64,000 nt of DNA from NCBI GenBank assembly GCA_034114085.1, contig JAXEWB010000049.1, forward strand, positions 62,001 through 126,000, written 5' to 3'. How positions within the stretch are numbered: the stretch's first letter is position 1; every line of letters starts with the position of its first letter. The notes beneath the pieces are model-generated. The model made no database searches. It was given only the letters and a program-made list of their open reading frames with translations, and was not told where the DNA came from. Source of the stretch: Spiro-02 sp034114085. Lineage in GTDB: Bacteria; Spirochaetota; Spirochaetia; Sphaerochaetales; Sphaerochaetaceae. The translations under genes were made by a program, and so were the position numbers. Positions 1 through 7,807 of this stretch are shown one piece after another.

Positions 1-477
1 GAGGTGATTGACCGATGTTCTGTTTTTCATGATTTGTCCGATATCGACCGCTTCAAACGAGCGGTCAAGCGCCGTGAACATGTTGAAACGACCGGTATCG
101 GCCATGGTGTAGCCATCGCCCATGGAAAGATTCTGCATCTTGACCGTATCCGCGTAGGACTGGGACTTTCTGTCGAGGGTATTCCATACGATGCTAAAGA
201 TGGGCAGCCCGTTCACCTGCTCTTTGTGATAGCGAGCACCCCTTCTCGTCAGTTTGAGTATATCAAGGCCCTTTCTTCGATTCTCCGTAGCGTGAGAAGC
301 GATGATATCCGAGAAGAGTTGCTCCGGCTTGATTCTCGGGTTCTTTCCGGTTCTTGCGAGGTATCGGGAAGTGATGATTGCCTTAATTTTTTGAAGATGA
401 TGGCGTCGCAGCATTTCGCATGGCTTTGGAACGCGGATTCTCCTGCTTTCCAGAAAACGCCCGCCAAGACGGTCTGA
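1..477 (+). CDS. PTS EIIA domain protein (fructose/PtsN type), 5' truncated
   Basis: The reading frame is open from base 1, so this is the C-terminal part of a gene that starts outside the window. The segment TGIGHGVAIAHGK matches the phosphorylation-site region of the PTS EIIA-2 (fructose/mannitol/PtsN) fold, where the second His accepts phosphate from HPr. The usual IPHG is IAHG here. About 20-45 N-terminal residues of the domain appear to be missing. Family knowledge: EIIA either relays phosphate to a sugar permease or acts as a regulatory nitrogen-PTS protein. Nothing visible tells these apart, although no EIIB/EIIC follows. The gene ends 11 nt before the stop of the convergent cyclo-ligase gene. 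Confidence 0.75.
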   Translation, partial: EVIDRCSVFHDLSDIDRFKRAVKRREHVETTGIGHGVAIAHGKILHLDRIRVGLGLSVEGIPYDAKDGQPVHLLFVIASTPSRQFEYIKALSSILRSVRSDDIREELLRLDSRVLSGSCEVSGSDDCLNFLKMMASQHFAWLWNADSPAFQKTPAKTV

Positions 478-488
478 CTTATCTGGAC

Positions 489-1067
489 TTATTCCGCCAC
501 TACGGTATCGACCGTCTGGTCATGGAAATCCACAGGAAGCTCCGTAACCAGCTGGAGACGGTGGCATACTCCGACTTTGAACATCCTGCCGCCCCAGACC
601 TGGAGATATCTGTCATAATAGCCGCCGCCACGGCCGATTCGCGCTCCTTTCACCGTATAACCCAGCCCGGGGATGAGAATCAACGGGTTCATTCTGATTT
701 GGGGTGTTTCGTTAGTTTCTGCGTTGTCCATCGGGCAGGGAATGCTGTGCTTTCCCATCTGGAGCGCATTCCTCCAGTCTTTTGAAAGGGGGACGAACCG
801 CATGATTCCATTTTCCTCACAGATTGGCACAAGCACCCTTTTCCCCTGTTCAAGCCCGAGATCCAGCAACGGCGTGATATCTGGTTCAGAGGGAAAAGGA
901 ATGAAGGCGAACACCTGCCCGGCCCGTTCCCATTGGTCGAGCTGCCGGATACGTTCGACAATCCGGTCATCATTCCGGCTTTCATCCGCAAGATGTTTCA
1001 AGCGTTCTCGAAGTTGTTTGCGGATCACTGTCTTGGACAGCTTGTCCTGTGCTTCCTGAGCCATCAT
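489..1067 (-). CDS. ygfA: 5-formyltetrahydrofolate cyclo-ligase
   Basis: This enzyme converts 5-formyl-THF to 5,10-methenyl-THF with ATP, recovering a stored folate form in the cytoplasm. The family signature is near the C-terminus, GARIGRGGGYYDRYL, preceded by LILIPGLGYT. The length of 192 residues is normal. The chosen start is the first of two adjacent ATGs. An in-frame GTG lies six codons upstream, but a good promoter (-35 TAGACA, 17 nt, -10 TATACT) ends six bases before the ATG, so the GTG would not be transcribed and the mRNA would be leaderless. No Shine-Dalgarno sequence is visible. The ECF transporter genes lie upstream on the same strand, so a folate link is possible but unproven. 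Confidence 0.9.
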   Translation of the reverse strand: MMAQEAQDKLSKTVIRKQLRERLKHLADESRNDDRIVERIRQLDQWERAGQVFAFIPFPSEPDITPLLDLGLEQGKRVLVPICEENGIMRFVPLSKDWRNALQMGKHSIPCPMDNAETNETPQIRMNPLILIPGLGYTVKGARIGRGGGYYDRYLQVWGGRMFKVGVCHRLQLVTELPVDFHDQTVDTVVAE

Positions 1068-1073
1068 GCATGC

Positions 1074-1102
1074 AGTATATCCCACAATTCCGAGTTTGTC
1101 TA
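1074..1102 (-). promoter_or_regulatory. Promoter of cyclo-ligase gene, predicted leaderless
   Basis: On the minus strand TAGACA (1097-1102) is followed after 17 nt by TATACT (1074-1079). The ATG at 1067 begins six bases after the -10 box, which places the expected transcription start at the start codon itself. Confidence 0.6.
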
Positions 1103-1813
1103 AATGACCAGGGCGCAGAGCGCGGCTAGCCCTCCGGTCGTCAGGGACAGCGCCACGTCCCTATAGGTGAAGCCAGGCGCTTTGCGAGGCGCCGAGGGGT
1201 CGTATCCTCTGGCGTCAAGCGCCACGGAAAGATCGTCCATCCTGTCCATCAACAGGGAGAACATCGTGGAGCAATAGGAGACGAGATATGCGACCGGATG
1301 CCGCCATGGACGGTCCTGGCGGGCTTGCCTGGCCATGCGTAGTTCCGTGGCGACGTCGAAAATGAGCGGGATGATCGCCAATGTGAGTTCTATGCCCGCC
1401 GCCAGTTTATATCCGTTGAGAAACGGAATTTTGTCCATCAAGGCTCCAAGCGCCCGCGACAGGTCGTCGGGTGCCGTCGTATCAGCGAGCAGCATGCCCG
1501 CCAGCACAATGGCGAGGAACCGCAAGGACGTAGCGGCGGTAGCTTCAGGACTCTTTGTTGCCCACCATTCCGTAACGGCTATGAACGCCGCCATGAACAG
1601 GAAGAACAATGTTTCCCTGAGGTACCTGCGGAAGGGGAGTCTCAAGCTCAGCGCGACCAGCAGAAGCAGTCCGCCCATGGCCAATGTCCTGGGAAGGTTC
1701 GCACCTACGAGCAGGACGGAGCAGCAGAGCAGGCTGACGAGCTTCGTCAATGGATTGGCTTGGTTTAAGAATGTGTTCCTATCCCGGAAATGGAATACTA
1801 CTCCTTCAACCAT
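1100..1813 (-). CDS. ecfT: ECF transporter transmembrane (T) component
   Basis: This is the membrane coupling subunit of an energy-coupling-factor vitamin or metal importer. Several hydrophobic segments fill the N-terminal two thirds. The two short coupling-helix motifs that dock on the ATPases are visible as ARQARQ and ALDARGYD, the signature of EcfT/CbiQ proteins. The length of 237 residues is typical. The gene overlaps the ATPase gene by 16 nt and so is translationally coupled to it. Only one ATPase and no substrate-binding S component are present in the window, so the substrate cannot be read. A shared (group II) ECF module or a BioMNY-like single-ATPase module are the alternatives. Confidence 0.88.
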   Translation of the reverse strand: MVEGVVFHFRDRNTFLNQANPLTKLVSLLCCSVLLVGANLPRTLAMGGLLLLVALSLRLPFRRYLRETLFFLFMAAFIAVTEWWATKSPEATAATSLRFLAIVLAGMLLADTTAPDDLSRALGALMDKIPFLNGYKLAAGIELTLAIIPLIFDVATELRMARQARQDRPWRHPVAYLVSYCSTMFSLLMDRMDDLSVALDARGYDPSAPRKAPGFTYRDVALSLTTGGLAALCALVI

Positions 1814-2574
1814 GTCATTTCCTTGATGGGGAGCTGTTCGCCATGGAACATTGGTACGCGCACTCCGAATTCATCCAGCACCGGCAGAACCTCCCGCGGC
1901 GCGTCGGCGGCGATGACGTGTCCGTCGTCGATCAGTATCAACTTGTCCGCATGGGCGAGGATTTTTTCAATTTCGTGGGAGACGACCATGATGGTATGCC
2001 CCTGTCCGTGCAGTTCAACCAAGGTCCGGAGCACCTGCACCACCCCCGGGTAGTCGAGGTTTGCGAACGGTTCGTCCAGAATGATCAGCTTGGGGCGCAT
2101 CACCAGGACGCCCGCTATCGCGAGGCGCCGCTTCTCTCCGCCTGACAAGGTGCGGGGACGCTGATGCAACATCGGTCCTAGCCCCAGCAGCTTGACGGCG
2201 CTCTCCATCCTCCGGGACAATTCCGGTTCTCGCACTTTGATGTTCTCCAGTCCGAATGCGATGTCCCGTTCGACGGTCTGGCCCACGATCTGACTGTCGG
2301 CGTCCTGGAATACAAGTCCGATGTGACGGTTTCTCGCAGCTCCATCTTTTGAAAGATCTTTCCCATCGACCATGATCTTACCGGAATTCGGTTTGAGGAT
2401 TCCCTTGATGCATTTGAGCAACAGGCTTTTTCCCGATCCATTGCGTCCTGTCACAACGACGAATTCCCCGGCAGCGATGGAGAAGGTGATGTCATGGAGA
2501 ATCGTCTTCGCCTGTGAAAAACCAAAGGAAAGGTGTTCGACTGAAAGTATCGGTGTCGCCTGTTGAGCGTCCAT
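1798..2574 (-). CDS. ecfA: ECF transporter ATP-binding (A) component
   Basis: This is the ATPase subunit of the ECF importer encoded with the T component. It has Walker A GRNGSGKS, a Q-loop region FQDADSQIVGQTVERDI typical of EcfA/CbiO, signature LSGGEKRR, Walker B LIILDEPFANLD and a switch His in VVSHE. The chosen start (MDAQQATP, 258 residues) has AAGGGGC about seven bases upstream. The longer reading frame extends 21 codons further without family similarity. It is the first gene of the pair and lies divergently from the LarA-like operon across 646 bp. Confidence 0.9.
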   Translation of the reverse strand: MDAQQATPILSVEHLSFGFSQAKTILHDITFSIAAGEFVVVTGRNGSGKSLLLKCIKGILKPNSGKIMVDGKDLSKDGAARNRHIGLVFQDADSQIVGQTVERDIAFGLENIKVREPELSRRMESAVKLLGLGPMLHQRPRTLSGGEKRRLAIAGVLVMRPKLIILDEPFANLDYPGVVQVLRTLVELHGQGHTIMVVSHEIEKILAHADKLILIDDGHVIAADAPREVLPVLDEFGVRVPMFHGEQLPIKEMTWLKE

Positions 2575-3173
2575 ACAGTGCCCCTTGTAGGTCTGGGATC
2601 TGCTTTCCTGGCACGGTAGTCCGGAAATCTTTCCCAACTCTAGCAGAAGCGGGCTTTTTCCTCAACGCCTTTGTGCGCTTGACGATGCCGTTTATTGATA
2701 TCGTCCGGTGCGCCGTGTTGCTGGATAAATTGTCCATCCAAGATGTTGTGTGAAATATGTTGCCAAACTCCATTTGGACAACAGACAATTTGTCCAAGCG
2801 ACTTTTTTCTGGAGGAAGATAGGTAGGAAGGGCCATCCACAGAGGAATATTACGTTCCATAGTCTCAGTCATTGGCTCTGTAGTGTGATGATCGCGCCGG
2901 TCGGCATGGAGAGCTCAAAAAGACAGCTCATGGCATGTCGTCAATTACTTGCAATGACCGAACATTATACCTATGAGGCAGTACAGGATTTGTTATCATT
3001 AATCTTCTTGTTGAACGCCTTGTCTTTCGCTTTTCGTTTGATGGCGATTGGATGGTGATGAGGAATTATGTGAAACATGTGCTTGTAAAACCATATAAAT
3101 TAGCCTGCGTAAAGAATTACACGCAGTTTGCGCAGTAAAATTTACCAGTTCAGAAAAACGGAAAAGAAAAATC
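2575..3173. other. Long divergent intergenic region without a convincing gene
   Basis: About 600 bp separate the ECF genes and the LarA-like operon. Short open frames exist on both strands, but none has a ribosome binding site or recognisable family. The stretch holds a perfect 8-bp-arm palindrome (2774-2797). In the ECF leader the segment about 2595-2665 could fold, with TCTGC pairing GCAGA around a TTTCC/GGAAA stem. I could not match it to a known riboswitch class. Confidence 0.5.
2774..2797. promoter_or_regulatory. Palindromic operator candidate
   Basis: TTGGACAA (2774-2781) and TTGTCCAA (2790-2797) form perfect 8-bp inverted arms around an 8-nt centre, a size suited to a dimeric repressor. 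A half-site resembling it (TTGTCCA, about 2729-2736) lies nearby. It sits about 200 bp upstream of ecfA and 420 bp upstream of the LarA-like gene. The regulator is unknown. Confidence 0.35.
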
Positions 3174-3202
3174 TTGCAATCCCACAAGTAGCATGCTAGA
3201 CT
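3174..3202 (+). promoter_or_regulatory. Promoter of the LarA-like/kinase/enolase/TTT operon
   Basis: TTGCAA (3174-3179), a 17-nt spacer and TAGACT (3197-3202) stand 18 bp before the ATG. A ribosome binding site GAGG lies at 3212-3215. The direct repeat TGCTAG-AC-TGCTAG overlaps the -10 box and could be part of an operator. Confidence 0.5.
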
Positions 3203-3220
3203 GCTAGCAACGAGGTTGAA

Positions 3221-4531
3221 ATGAGTAATCCTGTGTATGAAGAAATTCTCCATCCCGTTCCTGTTCCTCCCCTGTATAGAGTGAGACAGCTGTTTGATGA
3301 TACCCATATCCAAGACATTGAAGGTGCGGTGCGTCGAGAGGTGAATGCTTTCCCTAAGATTGATTGTGTACAAGGAAAAACGGTTGCCGTCGGGGTAGGA
3401 AGCAGAGGAATCTCACATCTTCAACTCATTGTGAAAACTTTGATAACTGTTTTGAAAGAACATGGTGCCTCGGTATTTATTATTCCAACGATGGGCAGTC
3501 ATGGTGGGGCGATTGCGGAAAATCAGGTCTCTATCTTGAATCATTTTGGCATCACTTCGGAAGATGTTGGCGTTCCCATCAAATCCAGTATGGAGACGGT
3601 GGTGATTGGAGAAACAGAGGACGGAGTACCAGTAAATATGGATAAGAATGCTGCATCCGCTGATTACACGGTTACCGTCGCAAGAATCAAGCCACATTGC
3701 TCTTTCCGTGGAAAGTATGAGAGCGGAATGACCAAGATGTGCGTTATTGGGCTCGGTAAACAACATGGAGCGGACTATTGCCATTTCAAAGGTATGGCCC
3801 ACATGGGAGAGAACTTGGAGAAGATTGGCAAAGTGTTCATGGAGAAGTCCAATCTCCTGTTTTCGCTTGGTTTGATGGAAAACTCACTTGATCAAACTTG
3901 CTTCATCAAACCCTATGGTAAAGAAACACTCATGCAGGAGGAGCCTATTCTTCTTGAGAAAGCAAAACAGATGCTTCCTGGTATCCCTTTCAAGGATTTT
4001 GATGTACTCATCATTGATGAGTTTGGAAAAAACATCACAGGAACTGGGATGGATTGCAATGTCATCCAACGTTTCACTTCGGAACATATGATCCCAAAAC
4101 CATTCTTTAAACGGCTTGTTGTTTTGAATCTGACCGATGCCTCCGATGGTAATGCAGCAGGTTTTGGTTTGGCGGATGTCTCCACCCAAAAAGCCTACCA
4201 GAAAATGGAATTTGAGAAGACTTATCCGAATTTTCTGACGGCTCGTACTGTCATTGGGGGAAGAATTCCCATGATTATGGACAATGATTATGACGCCATC
4301 AGGACCGGCATCAAGACGGCTCCAGATGTCGATTACGAACGTCTGAAGATTGTCCACATCAAGAATACTTTGTGCTTAAGTCAGATGGAAATTTCTGAAG
4401 CATTACTGGAAGACGCCAGAGAAAATCCAAAAATCCAGATTGTTTCTTCTTCAAAGGAGAGGATGAATTTTGATGCAAAGGGAGACCTGATTTCAAACTG
4501 GAAGGCATGGGAGAGAGAAAATGAACGGTAA
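3221..4531 (+). CDS. LarA-like nickel-pincer-dependent racemase/epimerase (DUF2088)
   Basis: This 436-residue protein belongs to the lactate racemase superfamily, whose members swap the configuration of the alpha carbon of 2-hydroxy acids by hydride transfer on a nickel pincer nucleotide. Visible landmarks are MGSHGGA (His94, matching the GTHR region of LarA) and KPHCSF (His159) followed by SGMTKM, where Lys172 is the likely cofactor-linked Lys. GLGKQHGAD with His182 and His188 follows. The Lys lies 13 rather than 10 residues after the His, so this is a LarA homologue of a different subgroup, not a classic lactate racemase. Cofactor genes larB, larC and larE are not in the window. It is the first gene of the operon and overlaps the kinase gene by 11 nt. 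The substrate is unknown. Confidence 0.8.
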   Translation: MSNPVYEEILHPVPVPPLYRVRQLFDDTHIQDIEGAVRREVNAFPKIDCVQGKTVAVGVGSRGISHLQLIVKTLITVLKEHGASVFIIPTMGSHGGAIAENQVSILNHFGITSEDVGVPIKSSMETVVIGETEDGVPVNMDKNAASADYTVTVARIKPHCSFRGKYESGMTKMCVIGLGKQHGADYCHFKGMAHMGENLEKIGKVFMEKSNLLFSLGLMENSLDQTCFIKPYGKETLMQEEPILLEKAKQMLPGIPFKDFDVLIIDEFGKNITGTGMDCNVIQRFTSEHMIPKPFFKRLVVLNLTDASDGNAAGFGLADVSTQKAYQKMEFEKTYPNFLTARTVIGGRIPMIMDNDYDAIRTGIKTAPDVDYERLKIVHIKNTLCLSQMEISEALLEDARENPKIQIVSSSKERMNFDAKGDLISNWKAWERENER

Positions 4532-5900
4532 GACTATTTACGACAACTATGAAGAATTGACCAATCATGGGAATGTCCAAGAGAGGAAAGTTGCCTTAAG
4601 CATTGCAGAGGCTGGTATTCAAAGTGTCATTCCTTATGTGAGAACAAAGGAATATGTATCTCTGAGGGGGACAGTTCTTAAAATCGCAGATAAGACTTTT
4701 AATCTCGAAAAGATAAAACATATCTATGTGGTGGGGGTGGGAAAAGGTTCCTATCCCATTGCCCAAGCTTTGGATGAGATCCTTGGGGAAAGAATTTCTG
4801 AGGGTTTTCTTATTGTCAAAGAAGGGGAGAAGCGGAAACTCAAACATATCACGGTATTTGAATCCAGCCATCCTTTTCCCGACGAACGAAGTGTCGTGGG
4901 GGCGAAGGCCATCATGGCAATTGCCGACAAGGCTGGTAAAGACGATCTCGTTTTTGCAGCGGTCACCGGTGGTTCGTCAGCTCTTGCGAATCTTCCTGCA
5001 GGCAACGTCTCAATTTACGACATGCAAGCAACCAGCAAACTGCTTCTGCAATGTGGTGCGGACATCGTACAGATGAATGCGGTACGGAGGCACCTTTGCA
5101 ATTTGAAGGGAGGAAAACTTCTGCAACATGCACAACCAGCTATGATGATTACGTTTACCTTGGACACCAATACGCCCGGAATGCCTTGGCCTGATCTTTG
5201 CCTTCCCGATCCCTCGTCTTTCCAGGATGCCATCGATGTCCTCAAAAAATTCGGACTTTGGGACAAGGTCCCCGCATCGGTACGCGAGAGGCTTCTCGAT
5301 GGTGAAATTCATCCCGAAGAAGAGACACTCAAATCTCTGGAAGGGATGCAACAGGCTTTGTACAGTGTCGGTAACCAGAGGATAGCTTGTACTGCTGCCG
5401 CAAAGAAAGCTGAAGAACTTGGATATAAGCCTTTGGTCTTATCTTCCTGCATCGATGGTGAGGCCAAGGATGTAGGAATCGTGCTCGCCGGTATGACCAA
5501 CGCAATTTTGGCTGGTGAGAACTATACCATCCAGCCTCCATGCGCATTGATATGCGGTGGAGAGACAACCATATCTATCATCGGTACTCCGGAAAAAGGT
5601 GGGCCGAACCAGGAGAGTGTGTTTGGTTTCTCCAAGAAGATAAGGCAGCAGGACCACATGGCCTTTGTATGTATCGATACAGATGGTACGGATGGTCCGA
5701 CGGATATGGCAGGTGGCATTGCCGACGGCTATTCGAAAAACGAGATGAAAAAACTGGGCATCGATTATCAAGATATCTTTCAAAAGCATGGTACATATGA
5801 TGCCCTGAACCGTCTTCATGATGGAATTTACACCGGGAATACTGGGACGAACGTCATGAATTTGCGAATAGTGGTAATCACTAAACTGGAAGGTAAATAA
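4521..5900 (+). CDS. Glycerate 2-kinase, class II (DUF4147/MOFRL)
   Basis: This predicted cytoplasmic kinase phosphorylates the 2-hydroxyl of D-glycerate or a related hydroxy acid with ATP. Family marks in order are GVGKGS near residue 73, ESSHPFPDERS, TGGSSAL, then the C-terminal MOFRL domain with ICGGETT, GGPNQE and TDGTDGPTDMAGG. The length of 459 residues fits the family, which is also annotated as GckA, TtuD or hydroxypyruvate reductase in older databases. It starts inside the end of the LarA-like gene and ends one base before the enolase-like gene, so the three enzymes are translationally linked. Its product, a 2-phospho-hydroxy-acid, would be the natural input for the next enzyme. Confidence 0.88.
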   Translation: MNGKTIYDNYEELTNHGNVQERKVALSIAEAGIQSVIPYVRTKEYVSLRGTVLKIADKTFNLEKIKHIYVVGVGKGSYPIAQALDEILGERISEGFLIVKEGEKRKLKHITVFESSHPFPDERSVVGAKAIMAIADKAGKDDLVFAAVTGGSSALANLPAGNVSIYDMQATSKLLLQCGADIVQMNAVRRHLCNLKGGKLLQHAQPAMMITFTLDTNTPGMPWPDLCLPDPSSFQDAIDVLKKFGLWDKVPASVRERLLDGEIHPEEETLKSLEGMQQALYSVGNQRIACTAAAKKAEELGYKPLVLSSCIDGEAKDVGIVLAGMTNAILAGENYTIQPPCALICGGETTISIIGTPEKGGPNQESVFGFSKKIRQQDHMAFVCIDTDGTDGPTDMAGGIADGYSKNEMKKLGIDYQDIFQKHGTYDALNRLHDGIYTGNTGTNVMNLRIVVITKLEGK

Positions 5901-5901
5901 G

Positions 5902-7122
5902 ATGGCTGACCGTATCAAGAAAATCACGGGAAGAGAAATACTCAATGCGAAAGGTTCTCCGACGGTCGAGGCCGAGTTGGTTACCGAGAACGGTTTTGTT
6001 GCGGTTGCATCGGTTCCGAGTGGCACTTCGACTGGGACCTATGAGGCCTATGCTCTGTACGATGGCGGAACTAGGTACGATGGAAAAGGGACCCGGAAAG
6101 CCTGCGCGAACATCAATGGCGCAATCAACGATTTGTTGAAGGGAAAAACGCTCGAAAACCAAGAGGCACTGGACACTATGATGACCGACTTGGATGGAAC
6201 ATCGAACAAGTCTAATCTGGGGGCGAATGCGATTCTTGCGGTTTCGGTAGCTATCGCCAAAGCACGAGCTCTTTCTCAAGGGAAACAGACTTTCGAGACG
6301 TTAACGGATGCTAAAACTTATAAAATTCCTCATGTGATTGCCACAGTGATCGCCGGTGGTGCTTTTGGCTTGTCAGGGCTTGAATTTGAGGATTATCTAT
6401 ATATCTTGCATGGCTTCGATTTCTTCTCCGACCAGCTTGAGGCGATTGTCAGATTGAGGAAACAACTTGGAAAGAATTTAGAGAAAATGTTTGGAACGGT
6501 TCCTGAAGATGGAGGAGCATTGGCTGCTCCCTTGCATTCCTCCGATGAGGCTTTCGACATCATGTTGCAGACTGCAAAGGAATGCGGCTATGAGAAACAG
6601 GTTGATCTCGGAATTGACGCTGCCATTTCGGAACAGTTTGATCAAGAGAAAAAGAACTATCACGTACAAGCAGGAATGACCTCCGAGGAACTCTGCGCTT
6701 ACTATGTTTCCCTCGCAACGAAATACCCATTGACGTACTTGGAAGACTGCTTTGACGAGAATGATTTTGATGGATTCGAGCTTTTGGGGAAAGCACTTCC
6801 GAATGTCCAGAATGTGGGAGACGATCTATTCGCTTCAAACATCAAACGGCTTGAAGCGTACCACAAGGTAGCCAATGGGCTTTTGTTGAAAATCAACCAA
6901 ATCGGGACAGTCTCCGAAGCGATCGCTGCTGCAAATTATGCCAAGAACCACGGTTTGGATGTGACGGTTTCACTTCGCTCTGGTGAGACGACCGATGATT
7001 TTATCGCCGATCTTTCCGTTGCACTCTCGACAAGGCAGATAAAACTAGGTTCCCCAGTGCGAGCCGAGCGGAATATGAAGTATAATAGACTCCAATACAT
7101 TGCAACTGTATTAGGAGTATGA
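5902..7122 (+). CDS. Divergent enolase-superfamily protein (enolase paralogue)
   Basis: The 406-residue protein aligns along its whole length with enolase: REILNAKGSPTVEAEL, PSGTSTG, GANAILAVS, VGDDLF, LLLKINQIG, VSLRSGETTD. Metal ligands Asp239, Glu281 and Asp307, catalytic Lys330, the loop Arg359/Ser360 and Lys381 are kept. By comparison with E. coli enolase, His159 is Phe155, Gln167-Glu168 are Glu163-Asp164, catalytic Glu209 is Asp203, and the loop His before Arg-Ser is Leu358. The C-terminus is also shorter. A housekeeping enolase normally keeps all of these. I infer an elimination on a 2-phospho-hydroxy-acid other than, or bulkier than, 2-phosphoglycerate. A degraded but weakly active enolase is the alternative. 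Confidence 0.75.
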   Translation: MADRIKKITGREILNAKGSPTVEAELVTENGFVAVASVPSGTSTGTYEAYALYDGGTRYDGKGTRKACANINGAINDLLKGKTLENQEALDTMMTDLDGTSNKSNLGANAILAVSVAIAKARALSQGKQTFETLTDAKTYKIPHVIATVIAGGAFGLSGLEFEDYLYILHGFDFFSDQLEAIVRLRKQLGKNLEKMFGTVPEDGGALAAPLHSSDEAFDIMLQTAKECGYEKQVDLGIDAAISEQFDQEKKNYHVQAGMTSEELCAYYVSLATKYPLTYLEDCFDENDFDGFELLGKALPNVQNVGDDLFASNIKRLEAYHKVANGLLLKINQIGTVSEAIAAANYAKNHGLDVTVSLRSGETTDDFIADLSVALSTRQIKLGSPVRAERNMKYNRLQYIATVLGV

Positions 7123-7125
7123 GGT

Positions 7126-7806
7126 ATGGAACAGATTGTGGAAGTAAAGAGGAAGACTGCGGCGGACGCTGTCTATGAGCAGCTCAAGGAAGATATCATC
7201 ACCTTGTATTACAAGCCGGGTGAGAAATTATCTGAGGTGAAGATTGCCCGGAGGTACAACGTAAGCCGCGATCCGGTGAGGAAGGGAATCTCAAGATTAG
7301 TCCAGGAGGGGCTGTTGGTGAGCAAACCCCAGTACGGGACGATTGTTTGTAATTTATCAATCGAGCAAGGGCAGGAGATATGCGATGTTCGGCTTATTCT
7401 TGAGGTCTATGCGGTCAAGATGGCAATCGGACATATCCCTGAGGGGCAGATGAAAGTGTTGCTCGAGAATCTGGAGAAGGCGAAAAAAGCCTTAGCCCAA
7501 GATTCGGAAGATACTACCACTTTGATTTACAAGCTTGATGGTGAGTTACATTCGACGATTTGGAATTCGTGTGGCAATAACATGATTGGGACTATCATTA
7601 AATCCTATGACTCGATTGTCAGGCGTATTCAGATTTCAAACATGATGTATCGCGAGAGAAAGCAAGAGACTATGGCGGAAATGGAGAAGATCATTTTGTC
7701 TCTAAAAGATAATGATGAACGTAGTGCCGAGGAAGCCATGAGAACCCACATAGCAAACATCAAAAAAACATTGGTTCAAACCAATACAGAAAAAAAGGAG
7801 AAATAG
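7126..7806 (+). CDS. GntR-family regulator with FCD ligand domain
   Basis: An N-terminal winged helix (about residues 8-75, with EVKIARRYNVSRDPVRKGISR as recognition region) is followed by an all-helical FCD domain. FCD regulators bind carboxylates or hydroxy acids, often through a metal held by an Asp and three His. Here the Asp and first His are in LDGELH and the last His in MRTHI, but the usual EHR motif reads EME, so one His ligand is missing. The gene lies inside the operon, between the enzymes and the transporter, three bases after the enolase-like gene and one before the binding-protein gene. It probably senses the imported substrate or an intermediate. Confidence 0.88.
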   Translation: MEQIVEVKRKTAADAVYEQLKEDIITLYYKPGEKLSEVKIARRYNVSRDPVRKGISRLVQEGLLVSKPQYGTIVCNLSIEQGQEICDVRLILEVYAVKMAIGHIPEGQMKVLLENLEKAKKALAQDSEDTTTLIYKLDGELHSTIWNSCGNNMIGTIIKSYDSIVRRIQISNMMYRERKQETMAEMEKIILSLKDNDERSAEEAMRTHIANIKKTLVQTNTEKKEK

Positions 7807-7807
7807 A

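Noticed and set aside
2575..2760. Riboswitch in the ECF leader
   Set aside because: Some stems can be drawn, but no conserved core of the cobalamin, TPP, FMN, folate or preQ1 classes is present.
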